A stretch of DNA of 64,000 nucleotides from Hymenobacter algoricola (GCF_039539525.1 NZ_BAABDH010000036.1:90895-154894), one strand, 5' to 3'; numbered from the stretch's first letter, positions 27,293 through 36,100 are shown. A program made the numbers and translations. Notes: generated by a model from the sequence alone, not told the origin.

Positions 27293-28360
27293 ATGCCGAC
27301 CCCCCTGTGGCAGCCTGCTGACTTGCCTCCTCTCGAAGAACTGGAAACGCGGGCAGTGCTGAAAAAGCTGCCGGCGGCCCGTAGCGCCCTGGCGGAGCTA
27401 AAAGGCATTTCCAAGACGATTCCCAACGAGAGTATTCTGCTTAATACGCTGCCGTTGCAGGAAGCCAAGGATAGCTCAGCGGTGGAAAATATCATCACCA
27501 CGCACGATGAACTGTTCAAAGCGGCTTTGCAGACGGAAGGAATAAAGTCGCAGGCTGCCAAGGAGGTAAGTGATTATGCTGCCGCCCTGCGCCTGGGGTT
27601 TGAGCTGGTGCAGCAGTACGGCTTTTTGAGTATAAATCATCTGACCCGTATTCAGGCGGAACTGGAGCAGAATAGCGGCGGCTACCGACGCTTGCCGGGC
27701 ACTACCCTGATGAACCAGAAGGGTGAGGTGGTCTATACGCCGCCCCAGAATTCGGCTGAGATTCTGCGCCTGATGAGCAATCTGGAAGCCTACCTCAATG
27801 ATGATACCCTCAGTGATGCCGACCCACTGGTCAAGATGGCCGTGCTGCACTTGCAGTTCAAAAGTATTCACCCGTTCTATGACGGCAACGGTCGTACCGG
27901 CCGCATCCTGAACATTCTGTACCTGGTGCTCAAAGGCCTGCTCGATATCCCGGTGCTGTACCTGAGCCGCTACCTTATCCGCTACAAAGCCGACTATTAC
28001 CATCACCTCCAACAGGTGCGCGACACGGGCAACTGGGAGCCCTGGCTGCTGTATATGCTTGACGGGGTGGAGCAGACTTCCCGCGAAACGATTACCCTGA
28101 TTGGGGAGATGCGCGAGCTGATGCAGCAAACCAAGCAGCAGCTCCGCACTTACCGCTTCTATAGCCAGGACTTGCTCAACAACTTGTTTCGGCACCCTTA
28201 CACCCGTATCGAGTTTGTGCAGCAGGAGTTGAAGGTAAGCCGCATCACGGCCGCCAGCTACCTCAACCAGCTGGCGAGAGATGGAGTACTGCAAAAGCAG
28301 AAGCTAGGCGTAGCCAACTATTACATAAACCAGCCCTTATTCGACCTGCTGGCTCGCTAA
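27293..28360 (+). CDS. Fic family protein with N-terminal inhibitory motif
   Basis: 355 residues. The Fic active-site loop HPFYDGNGRTGR (about 193-204) is the intact HPFx[D/E]GNGRxxR form that transfers AMP from ATP to a Ser, Thr or Tyr hydroxyl. An upstream SSAVEN (about 61-66) matches the inhibitory [S/T]xxxE[G/N] motif of class II Fic proteins, which keeps the enzyme off by blocking the ATP gamma-phosphate site. An N-terminal DUF4172-like helix segment and a C-terminal winged helix (about 290-340, EFVQQELKVSRITAASYLNQ) complete it; the wHTH suggests DNA binding and autoregulation at the two palindromes. It borders the defence island. Confidence 0.9.
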   Translation: MPTPLWQPADLPPLEELETRAVLKKLPAARSALAELKGISKTIPNESILLNTLPLQEAKDSSAVENIITTHDELFKAALQTEGIKSQAAKEVSDYAAALRLGFELVQQYGFLSINHLTRIQAELEQNSGGYRRLPGTTLMNQKGEVVYTPPQNSAEILRLMSNLEAYLNDDTLSDADPLVKMAVLHLQFKSIHPFYDGNGRTGRILNILYLVLKGLLDIPVLYLSRYLIRYKADYYHHLQQVRDTGNWEPWLLYMLDGVEQTSRETITLIGEMRELMQQTKQQLRTYRFYSQDLLNNLFRHPYTRIEFVQQELKVSRITAASYLNQLARDGVLQKQKLGVANYYINQPLFDLLAR

Positions 28361-28495
28361 GGCGGCTTTCCTGTCAAACGACTACGGCTGCTTGCGGTAG
28401 AGCATCTGAAGCTGTCGGCACGGCGGGCGTGGTGGCCGCAGGAGAAGGGCCAAGCAGTTTAGCCAAGTGGGCCGGCGGCTTATCTTGCGCCCTGC

Positions 28496-28753
28496 ATGAC
28501 CGACCTGTCCGCCTACCTCACCCGTTTCCGCAAGCTCAAAACCAGCCGCCTCGGCGGGCAGGAAGCGCCCTACAAGCCGGCCCTGCTGCTGGCCGTGCTC
28601 GAAGGCATCGAAGACGGCAGCATGCTAAACAACCAGATCATCATCACGCCCGAGCTGCTGGCCGCCTTTCAGAGCAACTGCCGCGACCTGAGCCTGTCGG
28701 GCCGGTTCCGGGCCAACAACTTCGCTTTGATTGCAGAGAGCATTATGATTTAG
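28496..28753 (+). pseudogene. Broken N-terminal reader domain of an HNH endonuclease
   Basis: 85 codons. Residues 1-77 match the N-terminal domain of the HNH protein at 36.1 kb and the standalone domain at 30.0 kb (APYKPALLLAVLEGIEDG, then NNQIIITPELLAAF). At about base 28728 the homology stops exactly where the family continues with LPFYHL; what follows is eight foreign residues and a stop in AT-rich DNA. So a GC-rich gene was cut and joined to an AT-rich block. No HNH motif remains. Confidence 0.65.
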
Positions 28754-28803
28754 CTTTGAGCTTCCAATTTAGAGGAGGCATAATCAACTAAACGATAAAG
28801 CAA

Positions 28804-29943
28804 ATGACCGTATCAATAGAAGTTCTCGAAAGGAAATATTCAGAGTTCAAAGAATTTATTGAGAAGATGGATAAGCAGCCTTTGACGACTTTTAAAGCAT
28901 CAAAGTTCCTAAGCAGAGAAGAAGGCTATAAAGATTCTATCTACAAAGAAGCGCAGCAAAATTTGGGTAGCACGCATTGGAAGAGTGCTGATGTCGGGCA
29001 GGGAGAAATTCAGAAAAAAGTAGATTCTGCAATACTGAAGACCGTTAAACATGATGGCAAAACAGTAAACAACAATCTTGTCGTATGGAGCAATAAGGGG
29101 AAATTGAGAAATTTGACGGCTGGGAAAGAGCTTGATGAAACTCTGTATAATATGTATACAGGTAAAGTTGCTGATGAAGTGTCATTTGGTAGGCTGCATA
29201 CCATGGGGCTCAACTATCAGTTTATTGCTTACCTGTTTTTTATAAAAGAGCAGAATAAATTCACGCCGATTTCACAGGAGAAATTTGATAAGATATTCGA
29301 ATTGATAGGACTTTCTGACTTCAAGACCAGCCGCAATATCTCCTGGGAGAATTACAGTGCGTTTCTCGACATCATCAAGCAGGTTCAACGATTCCTGAAA
29401 ACGAAGGACAAAGCCACTACACTGCTTGATGCCCATTCCTTTCTCTGGGTTTTGGGTAATCAGATGCAGGAAGAAGCTGTCCAAGTACCCGTTAGCAATG
29501 CTATGCCGGACACATCTGTGGCTCCGGAGCAAAAAAGAGAAGTGCCTGCCGTAGTGACAGAAGAGGTTTCTTCTGAGGTTGAAGCACCTGTTATCGCGGA
29601 AGAAGATGAAGCGCGGGCATTTCCGGAAGGAGAAATAAAGTATTGCCTTCACAGAAAAAGGGAGCGGAATCGTGAGCTGGTCAAGGCAGTAAAAGAACGA
29701 GCATTTCAAACGGATGCGAAGCTGTGCTGCCAAGCTTGTGGCTTTTCGTTTCTTGACAAATACGGGGTTCTAGGCGAAGGCTTCATCGAAGCGCACCATC
29801 TGTTTCCTATTTCCCAACTGACTGAAGCAACTCCTACCAGGCTGGATGACCTGGCGCTGGTGTGCTCCAACTGCCACCGCATGTTGCACCGCCGCCGACC
29901 CTGGCTGACGCTGGAGGACCTGAAGCAACTTGTGCAAGGATAG
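28804..29943 (+). CDS. HNH endonuclease with AT-rich N-terminal part
   Basis: 379 residues. The last 100 form an HNH nuclease of the McrA type: CQACGFSF, then FIEAHHLFPISQL, then LVCSNCHRMLHRRRP. Zinc cysteines are the CxxC at the start and the CSNC near the end; the catalytic His pair is in EAHH. Residues 1-200 are helical and polar without a family I recognise; about 210-270 is an acidic Val/Glu-rich linker. Codon use in the first 280 codons is AT-rich and turns GC-rich near base 29850. Such proteins are typically modification-dependent (type IV) restriction enzymes or phage-defence effectors. Confidence 0.8.
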   Translation: MTVSIEVLERKYSEFKEFIEKMDKQPLTTFKASKFLSREEGYKDSIYKEAQQNLGSTHWKSADVGQGEIQKKVDSAILKTVKHDGKTVNNNLVVWSNKGKLRNLTAGKELDETLYNMYTGKVADEVSFGRLHTMGLNYQFIAYLFFIKEQNKFTPISQEKFDKIFELIGLSDFKTSRNISWENYSAFLDIIKQVQRFLKTKDKATTLLDAHSFLWVLGNQMQEEAVQVPVSNAMPDTSVAPEQKREVPAVVTEEVSSEVEAPVIAEEDEARAFPEGEIKYCLHRKRERNRELVKAVKERAFQTDAKLCCQACGFSFLDKYGVLGEGFIEAHHLFPISQLTEATPTRLDDLALVCSNCHRMLHRRRPWLTLEDLKQLVQG

Positions 29944-29989
29944 CAGGACGCTATTCGTCCGCCAGAAACTGCCTGCCAGCTATTCCAAC

Positions 29990-30433
29990 ATGCTCCTCAA
30001 CTACGTCGAAGTATTCCGGTCACTGAATGTAAACGCCACCGCTAAGCTTGGCCCCAAGCCATACAAGCCCGCGTTGCTCCTGGCCGTCATAGCGGAAATT
30101 GAGGCCGGGCGCATCCGGAACAACCAGATTATCATCACCCCGGAGCTGATAGCTTCGTTTCGGGAATACCGGCAGAAGCTCGGGGCCACCTCCGGTTTCC
30201 AAGTCCGCAACTTCATCTACCCGTTCTTTCACTTGAGGGGCGAAGGGTTCTGGCGCTTGCAGGAAAAGCCGGGAATGAAACTGCCCGAAACATCGGCGAG
30301 CTACGTGGGCGGTCTGAAGCAATTGCAGGACACTGTTGCTTACGCCCGGCTGGATCTGAACCTGTGGCACCTGCTCCAGCAGGAGAAGACCAGAATCATC
30401 CTGCGCAATGAGTTGCTGGCCAAATACGGCTGA
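29990..30433 (+). CDS. Standalone reader-like domain protein
   Basis: 147 residues from the ATG at 29990 (an earlier in-frame codon at 29930 lies in the preceding gene). It contains the whole N-terminal domain of the HNH endonuclease at 36.1 kb: PKPYKPALLLAVIAEIEAGR, NNQIIITPELIASFR, FIYPFFHLRGEGFWRL, and the helical end ILRNELLAKYG. No HNH follows. The domain resembles what I know as the sulfur-binding domain of ScoMcrA-type enzymes (PF-x-HL-x-x-x-G-x-W), which reads phosphorothioated DNA. A standalone copy beside dndA could be a decoy, regulator or relic. Confidence 0.65.
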   Translation: MLLNYVEVFRSLNVNATAKLGPKPYKPALLLAVIAEIEAGRIRNNQIIITPELIASFREYRQKLGATSGFQVRNFIYPFFHLRGEGFWRLQEKPGMKLPETSASYVGGLKQLQDTVAYARLDLNLWHLLQQEKTRIILRNELLAKYG

Positions 30434-30476
30434 AGTAAAAGGCAAGTGGTAAGTCAGTGGTTATAGCAGGCGTAGG

Positions 30477-30484
30477 TATCTTTA
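30477..30484 (+). promoter_or_regulatory. Candidate dndA -7 element
   Basis: TATCTTTA, one base off TAnnTTTG, ends 19 bases before the dndA ATG. No good -33 box is seen. Confidence 0.35.
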
Positions 30485-30503
30485 CCCAACCAAAGCCGCC
30501 GCT

Positions 30504-31652
30504 ATGATTTACCTCGACAACAACGCCACGACCCGCCTCGACCCGCGCGTGCTGGAAGCCATGATGCCCTTCCTCACCGACGAGTACGCCAACGCCGCCA
30601 GCACTCACCCTTTCGGCCTGCGGGCGCACGAAGCCGTGAAGCTGGCGCGGCAGCAGATGGCGCAGTTGCTGGGCTGCGAACCCCAGGAATTTATTTTCAC
30701 GTCGGGCGCTACTGAGGCCATCAACCTGGCCATGAAGGGCGTGGCGGAAAGCTACTCCAGCCGGGGCCGGCACATCATCACGGTGCAAACCGAGCACAGC
30801 GCCGTGCTCGACGTGTGCCGCTTCCTCGAAACTCAAGGCTGCGAAGTGACTTACCTGGCGGTACAGCCCGACGGCCTACTCGACCTGGCCACCGTGCAGC
30901 AAGCCCTGCGCCCCGATACCATCCTGGTATCGGTAATGCTGGTGAACAACGAAACCGGCGTCATTCAGCCCATCCAGGAAATTGCGGTGCTGGCCCATGC
31001 GGCTGGGGCGTTATTTATGACCGATGCCACTCAGGCCGTAGGCAAAATGCCGATTGATGTAGAAGCGCTGGGCATCGACTTGCTCACCTGCTCGGGCCAC
31101 AAGCTGTATGGCCCCAAGGGCGTGGGTGGCCTCTACGTACGCCAGCGCAAACCGCGCCGGGTGAAGCTGGCGGCCCTGTTGCACGGCGGCGGCCACGAGC
31201 GGGGCTGGCGCAGCGGCACCCTCAACGTGCCCGGCATCGTGGGGCTGGGCCACGCCGCCGAACTGTGCCGCCAAAGCATGAAAGAGGAAGCAGCCCGCAT
31301 CGGGGCGCTACGTAATGAACTGGAAGCAGGCCTACTTGCCATTCCTGGTACCCGAGTGAACGGAAACCGCGAGCACCGCTTCTACAACACCACCAATATT
31401 CTCTTCGAGGGCTGTGACTCCGACGCCATGATTATGGGCTTGGAAGGTATTGCTGTTTCCAATGGCTCAGCTTGTACGGCCGCTTCGGTTGACCCGTCGC
31501 ATGTGTTGCTGTCAATGGGTATGGACGAAACAGAAGCGTTTTCGTGTTTACGGTTTAGTTTAGGACGTTTTAATTCGCCAGAAATGCTTGTAGACGTTAT
31601 AGATAGTGCACAAGATATAATAAGTCGCTTGCGCGGATATATTCTCGCATAA
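30504..31652 (+). CDS. dndA: Cysteine desulfurase DndA
   Basis: 382 residues, PLP-dependent class V aminotransferase fold of the IscS/NifS type. The PLP lysine is in TCSGHKLYGPKG (Lys about 200) with His 99 in QTEHSAV, and the sulfur-carrying Cys is in SNGSACTAAS (about 324). In phosphorothioation it mobilises sulfur from cysteine for DndC. Assignment as DndA rather than IscS rests on the locus. It converges with the DGQHR gene, with 3 bases between stops. From about base 31440 codon use becomes AT-rich, so its last 70 codons belong to the foreign block. Confidence 0.87.
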   Translation: MIYLDNNATTRLDPRVLEAMMPFLTDEYANAASTHPFGLRAHEAVKLARQQMAQLLGCEPQEFIFTSGATEAINLAMKGVAESYSSRGRHIITVQTEHSAVLDVCRFLETQGCEVTYLAVQPDGLLDLATVQQALRPDTILVSVMLVNNETGVIQPIQEIAVLAHAAGALFMTDATQAVGKMPIDVEALGIDLLTCSGHKLYGPKGVGGLYVRQRKPRRVKLAALLHGGGHERGWRSGTLNVPGIVGLGHAAELCRQSMKEEAARIGALRNELEAGLLAIPGTRVNGNREHRFYNTTNILFEGCDSDAMIMGLEGIAVSNGSACTAASVDPSHVLLSMGMDETEAFSCLRFSLGRFNSPEMLVDVIDSAQDIISRLRGYILA

Positions 31653-31655
31653 GCC

Positions 31656-32849
31656 TTACGCATTAAACCTGTCTACTAACTCTTTTACTCCTTTGCTGCT
31701 TAAGGGAATATTATCAAATTTGATATGCCCCAAAGATTCCAACTGTTTAGAAAAGAATGCTTCCGACAGGTCTTGCTCTTCTACACCTTGACTAATTAGC
31801 TTACTCATTAATTTGATTAATGCTGTGAACCCAATAGTTTTTTTCAAAACAGAGTTCGTGCTATCCCAGTCATAAGCAAAAACTTTGCTCACTGACTTAA
31901 AGAAGTTTAGTATGACCTTAAAAACAATCTCATCTTTTTCATTGACAAAATATTTTCTGAGAGGCGGAGTAGTTCTGCTAAACTCTGTAGCTTCAGTTAG
32001 CTTTTGGCCTTTGCGTGATAAATCCTTATCCGCTTCGGCTTGCCTTGCATTCCCACTAATCAATTTAATTATGGTTTTTGCAACAGTGCTTTGTGTGACG
32101 AGGCCATTGTAACGTTCATTAGCCTTGCCTAGAATCTTAATAGTCTTATTTAAAGGCGAGTCCTTTGTTTCATTCAATAGTTTTACCGTTTGCCGTGCAA
32201 CTGTATATGGACTCCTTGTGTCAGAAATGCCAAATAATTCATAAACCAACGATGGTGTGACACGTGTTTGCTTACCATTTATTGTTGCAAATATTTCAGC
32301 TTGTTCTGAAATCATTTGGTCCAAGAAGATTGTAACTGGCAAATCAAAAATAATAGAGCTGTCCTGACTATTAAATCCTGACATGCGGTGCTGTCCATCT
32401 ATTACTTGCGCTACACCTTCTTCATATGGAACCAGTAGAACTGGACTAGTTTCATTGAAGCTGGCTGAATAACCATCCAAAGCCGAAAACTCTGATTTAA
32501 TAATACTGTCTTTGGTCAAATCTATTTGTAAGTCGTAGGTTAAAACAACCTCTTCAACCAAGACTTTCTCATATGGAATATTCAAAATAATTGCCGTAGG
32601 AAAATTAGCGTCTGATGTTTTAATATAAGTTGCTATATCTTCTTCCCTTGATTTGGAAACCTCGCGTTGAATTCCTGAGTAAATTTCTTTTCCATCATCA
32701 TCATAGCCCACGAAGATTCTTTGCTTGTTTATAGCGATTTTTTTTAAGTGCTGCCAAGGCATCGATGTAGAATACAGACTGCCAATAGGCTGCTCAACCT
32801 TATTGCATCTCAAGACCAAGTACTGTCGACCTGCTAATTCTTTAATCAT
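31656..32849 (-). CDS. dndB: DGQHR-domain protein, DndB-like
   Basis: 397 residues in AT-rich DNA. The defining AQVIDGQHRMSGF lies at about 147-159, followed by TIFLDQMISEQAEIFATING and KQTRVTPSLVYELFG, as in DGQHR/DndB family proteins. DndB represses or tunes the dnd operon in characterised systems. Here it sits last in the minus-strand cluster, not first, and its ATG overlaps the stop of the membrane-protein gene by four bases (ATGA), implying coupled translation and a shared function. A general DGQHR protein of another defence system is the alternative. Confidence 0.68.
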   Translation of the reverse strand: MIKELAGRQYLVLRCNKVEQPIGSLYSTSMPWQHLKKIAINKQRIFVGYDDDGKEIYSGIQREVSKSREEDIATYIKTSDANFPTAIILNIPYEKVLVEEVVLTYDLQIDLTKDSIIKSEFSALDGYSASFNETSPVLLVPYEEGVAQVIDGQHRMSGFNSQDSSIIFDLPVTIFLDQMISEQAEIFATINGKQTRVTPSLVYELFGISDTRSPYTVARQTVKLLNETKDSPLNKTIKILGKANERYNGLVTQSTVAKTIIKLISGNARQAEADKDLSRKGQKLTEATEFSRTTPPLRKYFVNEKDEIVFKVILNFFKSVSKVFAYDWDSTNSVLKKTIGFTALIKLMSKLISQGVEEQDLSEAFFSKQLESLGHIKFDNIPLSSKGVKELVDRFNA

Positions 32850-33409
32850 AACTTGATGCCATCAGTGGTTTGAGTTACTTCCTCTGCTTTTTCTGCAATT
32901 TTTTTTGCTTGCCTGTTTTTTTTGAATTCCTCAACTTCAGTATAAATTGCGTTTTTGTGAAAATAAAAATATGTTCCTATGATGAAAGTAATAAACAAAA
33001 TAACTCCAGATATCCACTCAATTACAGTAATAAACACCCAGCTTCTATTAAGTGTAAGCTGGCATTCTATAAAAACGTATAGAATAAATAAGTACAGTAA
33101 AAAAAGCACAAGGTTAATCAGAATATTTCTCTTCTTTGCATCTTCGTCCTCAAAGTCAAATATAAGAATGAAGTAGGTGCAAAGTATCCCAGCACATAGC
33201 GTTAACATACTGCCGTCACCATAGAACGCTCTTTTCGAACTTTCTTCAAGTTTTAATGCGACCCATATGTAAGGCACAACAGGCAATATAAACGTTATGA
33301 TTATAAAAGCCATCATTTCCTTTTTCTTACTTGCGAACAAGTATTGATAGAAACTGAAAAAGTAGGTGAAGTTTACAATAGGGGCTTTTTCTGGTAAATC
33401 TGAATTCAT
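32846..33409 (-). CDS. Four-helix membrane protein coupled to the DGQHR gene
   Basis: 187 residues in AT-rich DNA, with hydrophobic segments near 33-52, 70-86, 93-113 and 122-145, then a charged tail (KKNRQAKKIAEKAEEV). No family recognised. It begins 12 bases after the dndE-ATPase stop and overlaps the DGQHR start by four bases, so it is in the same transcript. A membrane partner is not part of the textbook dndBCDE set. It may anchor or sense, or act as an abortive-infection effector; nothing in the sequence decides between these. Confidence 0.7.
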   Translation of the reverse strand: MNSDLPEKAPIVNFTYFFSFYQYLFASKKKEMMAFIIITFILPVVPYIWVALKLEESSKRAFYGDGSMLTLCAGILCTYFILIFDFEDEDAKKRNILINLVLFLLYLFILYVFIECQLTLNRSWVFITVIEWISGVILFITFIIGTYFYFHKNAIYTEVEEFKKNRQAKKIAEKAEEVTQTTDGIKL

Positions 33410-33421
33410 ATTTTCTGATAT

Positions 33422-34993
33422 TTATTTCCAATACTGTTCCACTTCAAATAACTCCCCGCGCTTGAACTCCTTCACGTTCGTTACGGCTTGCCCCTTCTGA
33501 ATCTTGCTCATGCTTTGGCCCAGCAAGCGGGTTTCGGCATCGCCTAAGCCCAGGAAGCGGGACATGGGCTTAAGATTCAAACGGTCGTTGATTTCAAGCA
33601 GAACGGCATTAGCGCACATACTGGAAAAGTCGAATGTGGGTTGGTTGAACTCCTCAATGCCCTGCGAGAGCAGTACCACGGCTACGCCCTTCGAGCGAAT
33701 CTCGCGCAGGATGCTTTCCAGCAGTTCCTTCGACTTTTTGTCCTTGAACAGCACGTGGGCCTCGTCAATCAGCAGCACATAGCGCAGGGCCTGCACGCCG
33801 TTGGTAACGGGCGCATTTTCCATGCTCATGAACGTGTTGTAGACGTAGTAAATCGCCAGGAACGAGGCCGTGAAGCGAATGGTGCGGTCCAGGTCGCCGG
33901 AGAGGCTGAAGTAGTAGTTCTGGTTGAGGAAGCTGGCTTTGGGGTCGGTCTTGGTGGCGAATAGCTCGTAGTCACTCAGGCTGCTCATAATCTGGGTGAG
34001 CGTATCGGCTTTGCCGCCGGTCACTTCGAACAGGCATTCGCTGATGTCGCGCAGCGACGGGTAGGCCCCGCCCTTCTGGCGGGCAAAGGCTTCCTTGGTG
34101 GCATCTTTCAGCTGCTGAATCTGGGTGGCTCCCATGCGCGGCGCGTAGGTGGCAATAATGTCCACGAACTTGCTGATGCCCATGAGGCGATTCTTCTCAT
34201 TCACGTTGTCGATAAACGTGAGCGGATTGAGCGGAAAAGCTTTTTCCGGCGCGTTGATGAATGTGGTCTTCGTGCGGTCGAAGAACGGCTTCATGGCCTT
34301 CACGTCGTCCTGCTTCAGGCCTTTGAAATCAAGGTACAGGAAGTTGATACCGCCATTCGAATTCTCTACGAACTGGCGCAGCAGGTCCAGCGCAAACTGC
34401 GTTTTGCCGGTGCCCGAATTGCCGGCTACGGCCAGGTGGGCGTTGCTGCGCACGTTGGTATCGTTCAGCACCACCCGAATGGGCTTGCGGGCGTCGTCCA
34501 GGGTGTGGCCAAACTGCAAGGTGAGGGGGCCGGCAAAGTAGCCTTTGGTCACCGTCTGGTTGTTGTTCGGCGCGGGCTTGCCTACTTCTACTTCCTCCAA
34601 TGATTCCGAGCCGCGCTCAATGTGCTCAATCAGGAAATCAAGGCCCGTGTAGTTGCGGTTGTCAGCGAAAATCTTGTTGAGCCGCTCCAGGCCATCATCG
34701 ATGTGCATTTTCAGGTAGCGCGGCAGGTTCAGGTCTTCCTTATGGATGCCGTAGTGCTGGCAGATGAGCGCCACGTAATACGCCTTATTGCCCCCGAACA
34801 GCGTTTCTTCCTTATATTCCTTGCCCTGGCTGTTTTTGATAGTGCTCAAATCCAGCCGCTCCCCCCGCGAAATGGAATAGGCCAGCGCAATGCGGGAGAT
34901 AATGTTTTCGGATTGGCCCTGTGGAAACATGCGGCGCGTCAGCTCCGACACGACGGCTTTGTTGGTATCCGAGGTTCTGATATTGAGTATCAC
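33422..34993 (-). CDS. dndE: DndE domain fused to a HerA/FtsK-like ATPase
   Basis: 523 residues. Residues 1-112 match DndE (DUF1832): RMFPQGQSENIISRIALAYS, RGERLDLSTIKNSQGKEYKE, and YLKMHIDDGLERLNKIF. In known systems DndE is a small helical protein binding nicked DNA. From about 150 a HerA/FtsK-like ATPase follows: Walker A AGNSGTGKTQ (about 190-199), Walker B RYVLLIDEAHVLF (about 404-416), then the sensor-like VVLLSQGIEEF. The start is GTG at 34993, 15 bases after the stop of the truncated dndD. The fusion would bring a DNA-translocating motor to the phosphorothioation complex. Confidence 0.82.
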   Translation of the reverse strand: MILNIRTSDTNKAVVSELTRRMFPQGQSENIISRIALAYSISRGERLDLSTIKNSQGKEYKEETLFGGNKAYYVALICQHYGIHKEDLNLPRYLKMHIDDGLERLNKIFADNRNYTGLDFLIEHIERGSESLEEVEVGKPAPNNNQTVTKGYFAGPLTLQFGHTLDDARKPIRVVLNDTNVRSNAHLAVAGNSGTGKTQFALDLLRQFVENSNGGINFLYLDFKGLKQDDVKAMKPFFDRTKTTFINAPEKAFPLNPLTFIDNVNEKNRLMGISKFVDIIATYAPRMGATQIQQLKDATKEAFARQKGGAYPSLRDISECLFEVTGGKADTLTQIMSSLSDYELFATKTDPKASFLNQNYYFSLSGDLDRTIRFTASFLAIYYVYNTFMSMENAPVTNGVQALRYVLLIDEAHVLFKDKKSKELLESILREIRSKGVAVVLLSQGIEEFNQPTFDFSSMCANAVLLEINDRLNLKPMSRFLGLGDAETRLLGQSMSKIQKGQAVTNVKEFKRGELFEVEQYWK

Positions 34994-35008
34994 GGGGACT
35001 GCGGTAGC

Positions 35009-36028
35009 TTAGTTGGCGTTGTGGTAGAGTTTCGAGTAGTGCGAAAACAGCGCGTCGGGTGCTACTTCCTCGAAGCTCGATTGGTCGGCATCCTGGTTCA
35101 CGATGAGGTAAGACCGGGCCACATTGGGTAACAGCATCTCGTACTCGCGGGCCGACATTTCCTTGTTGATGAGCGGGAATAGAATCACCTGGTCAGCAAT
35201 TTTGGGATAGAAGTGCCGCACAATGTTTTCAGCGTGTTGGTCGTCGAACTTCTGCATCGGCGAGTCGATGAAAATCGGGAAGTCAAAGTCCGACTCCTCT
35301 ACCAGCCCATACAGCAACGCCGTAGCATACAGCTGCTGTTCGCCCTTCGACAGGCCTTCCTTCAGAATGACATCACCACGCTTGTTGTAGAGCTCGATTT
35401 CGATGTCGCCGCCGATGATGTGCACCTTCACATCGTGCACGAAGCCCTTCTTGTGCATGAGCATCTTCAGCCCTTTGTGAATCTGCTTTGCCAACGCCTC
35501 CTTCTTGCGCTCCTTGTACAGCGTGATGTAGTCGCGCAAACGCCGCGAGAGAGCTTCCGTCAGCGCGTCCTTTTCCAGGTCCTGCGCCGAGGCCTTTAGC
35601 TTTTTGCGAAGCTCGTCCAGCTGCTTTTCCTTGTTGACGATGGCCACCTGGTCGTTGGAAATAGTTTGTTCCAGCGCCCCAACCTGCTCTCCCAGGCTAT
35701 CGATTTCGTCGTCCACTTCCTTCTTGCGCTGGCGGTCAGCTTTCACCACCGCGTCTTCCGACAAGGATTCCGCGTCGGCAATGCGGCGCTTAATCTGCCC
35801 CAGATCGTTGCGCGTCTGGTTGTACTCGAAGTGCAGCCGCTTAAACTCCTGCCGGAACGACAGGCGCAGGTTATCAATCAGCGTCTGCATCTGCGCCCGC
35901 TCCGATTCGGTCAGGTCGTGCAGCAGCTTGAAATCATCCGGGAACGACGGTCCTTCCGTGGCCAGGTGCCGCCGGATAAGCTTGCGGAACGTGGTATTGT
36001 AGAAATCCCGAATACTGCCGGCCACCAC
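35009..36028 (-). CDS. dndD: DndD, C-terminal half only
   Basis: DndD is an SMC/RecN-like ATPase of roughly 650 residues. Here about 340 remain: the second coiled coil (KKEVDDEIDSLGEQVGALEQ onward), the ABC signature region (LSKGEQQLYATALL) and Walker B (DFPIFIDSPMQKFD). The Walker A half is missing from the window. The frame is open upstream from 36028 to the TAG at 36101-36103, which is the stop of the HNH gene in the same frame. No ATG exists in that stretch; a GTG at 36026-36028 is the only common start. I regard it as a deletion product rather than a normal gene. Confidence 0.75.
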   Translation of the reverse strand: MVAGSIRDFYNTTFRKLIRRHLATEGPSFPDDFKLLHDLTESERAQMQTLIDNLRLSFRQEFKRLHFEYNQTRNDLGQIKRRIADAESLSEDAVVKADRQRKKEVDDEIDSLGEQVGALEQTISNDQVAIVNKEKQLDELRKKLKASAQDLEKDALTEALSRRLRDYITLYKERKKEALAKQIHKGLKMLMHKKGFVHDVKVHIIGGDIEIELYNKRGDVILKEGLSKGEQQLYATALLYGLVEESDFDFPIFIDSPMQKFDDQHAENIVRHFYPKIADQVILFPLINKEMSAREYEMLLPNVARSYLIVNQDADQSSFEEVAPDALFSHYSKLYHNAN

Positions 36029-36100
36029 CTTGCCGCACTGGTCAATTTCTTCCGACAGCTCGTCCAGTAGCTTGTCTTCGACGTTGACTGCGTCTTCGGG

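Noticed and set aside
27293..28360. Fic as the toxin of a toxin-antitoxin pair
   Set aside because: No small antitoxin gene is adjacent; the inhibitory motif is within the protein itself (class II), so no partner is required.
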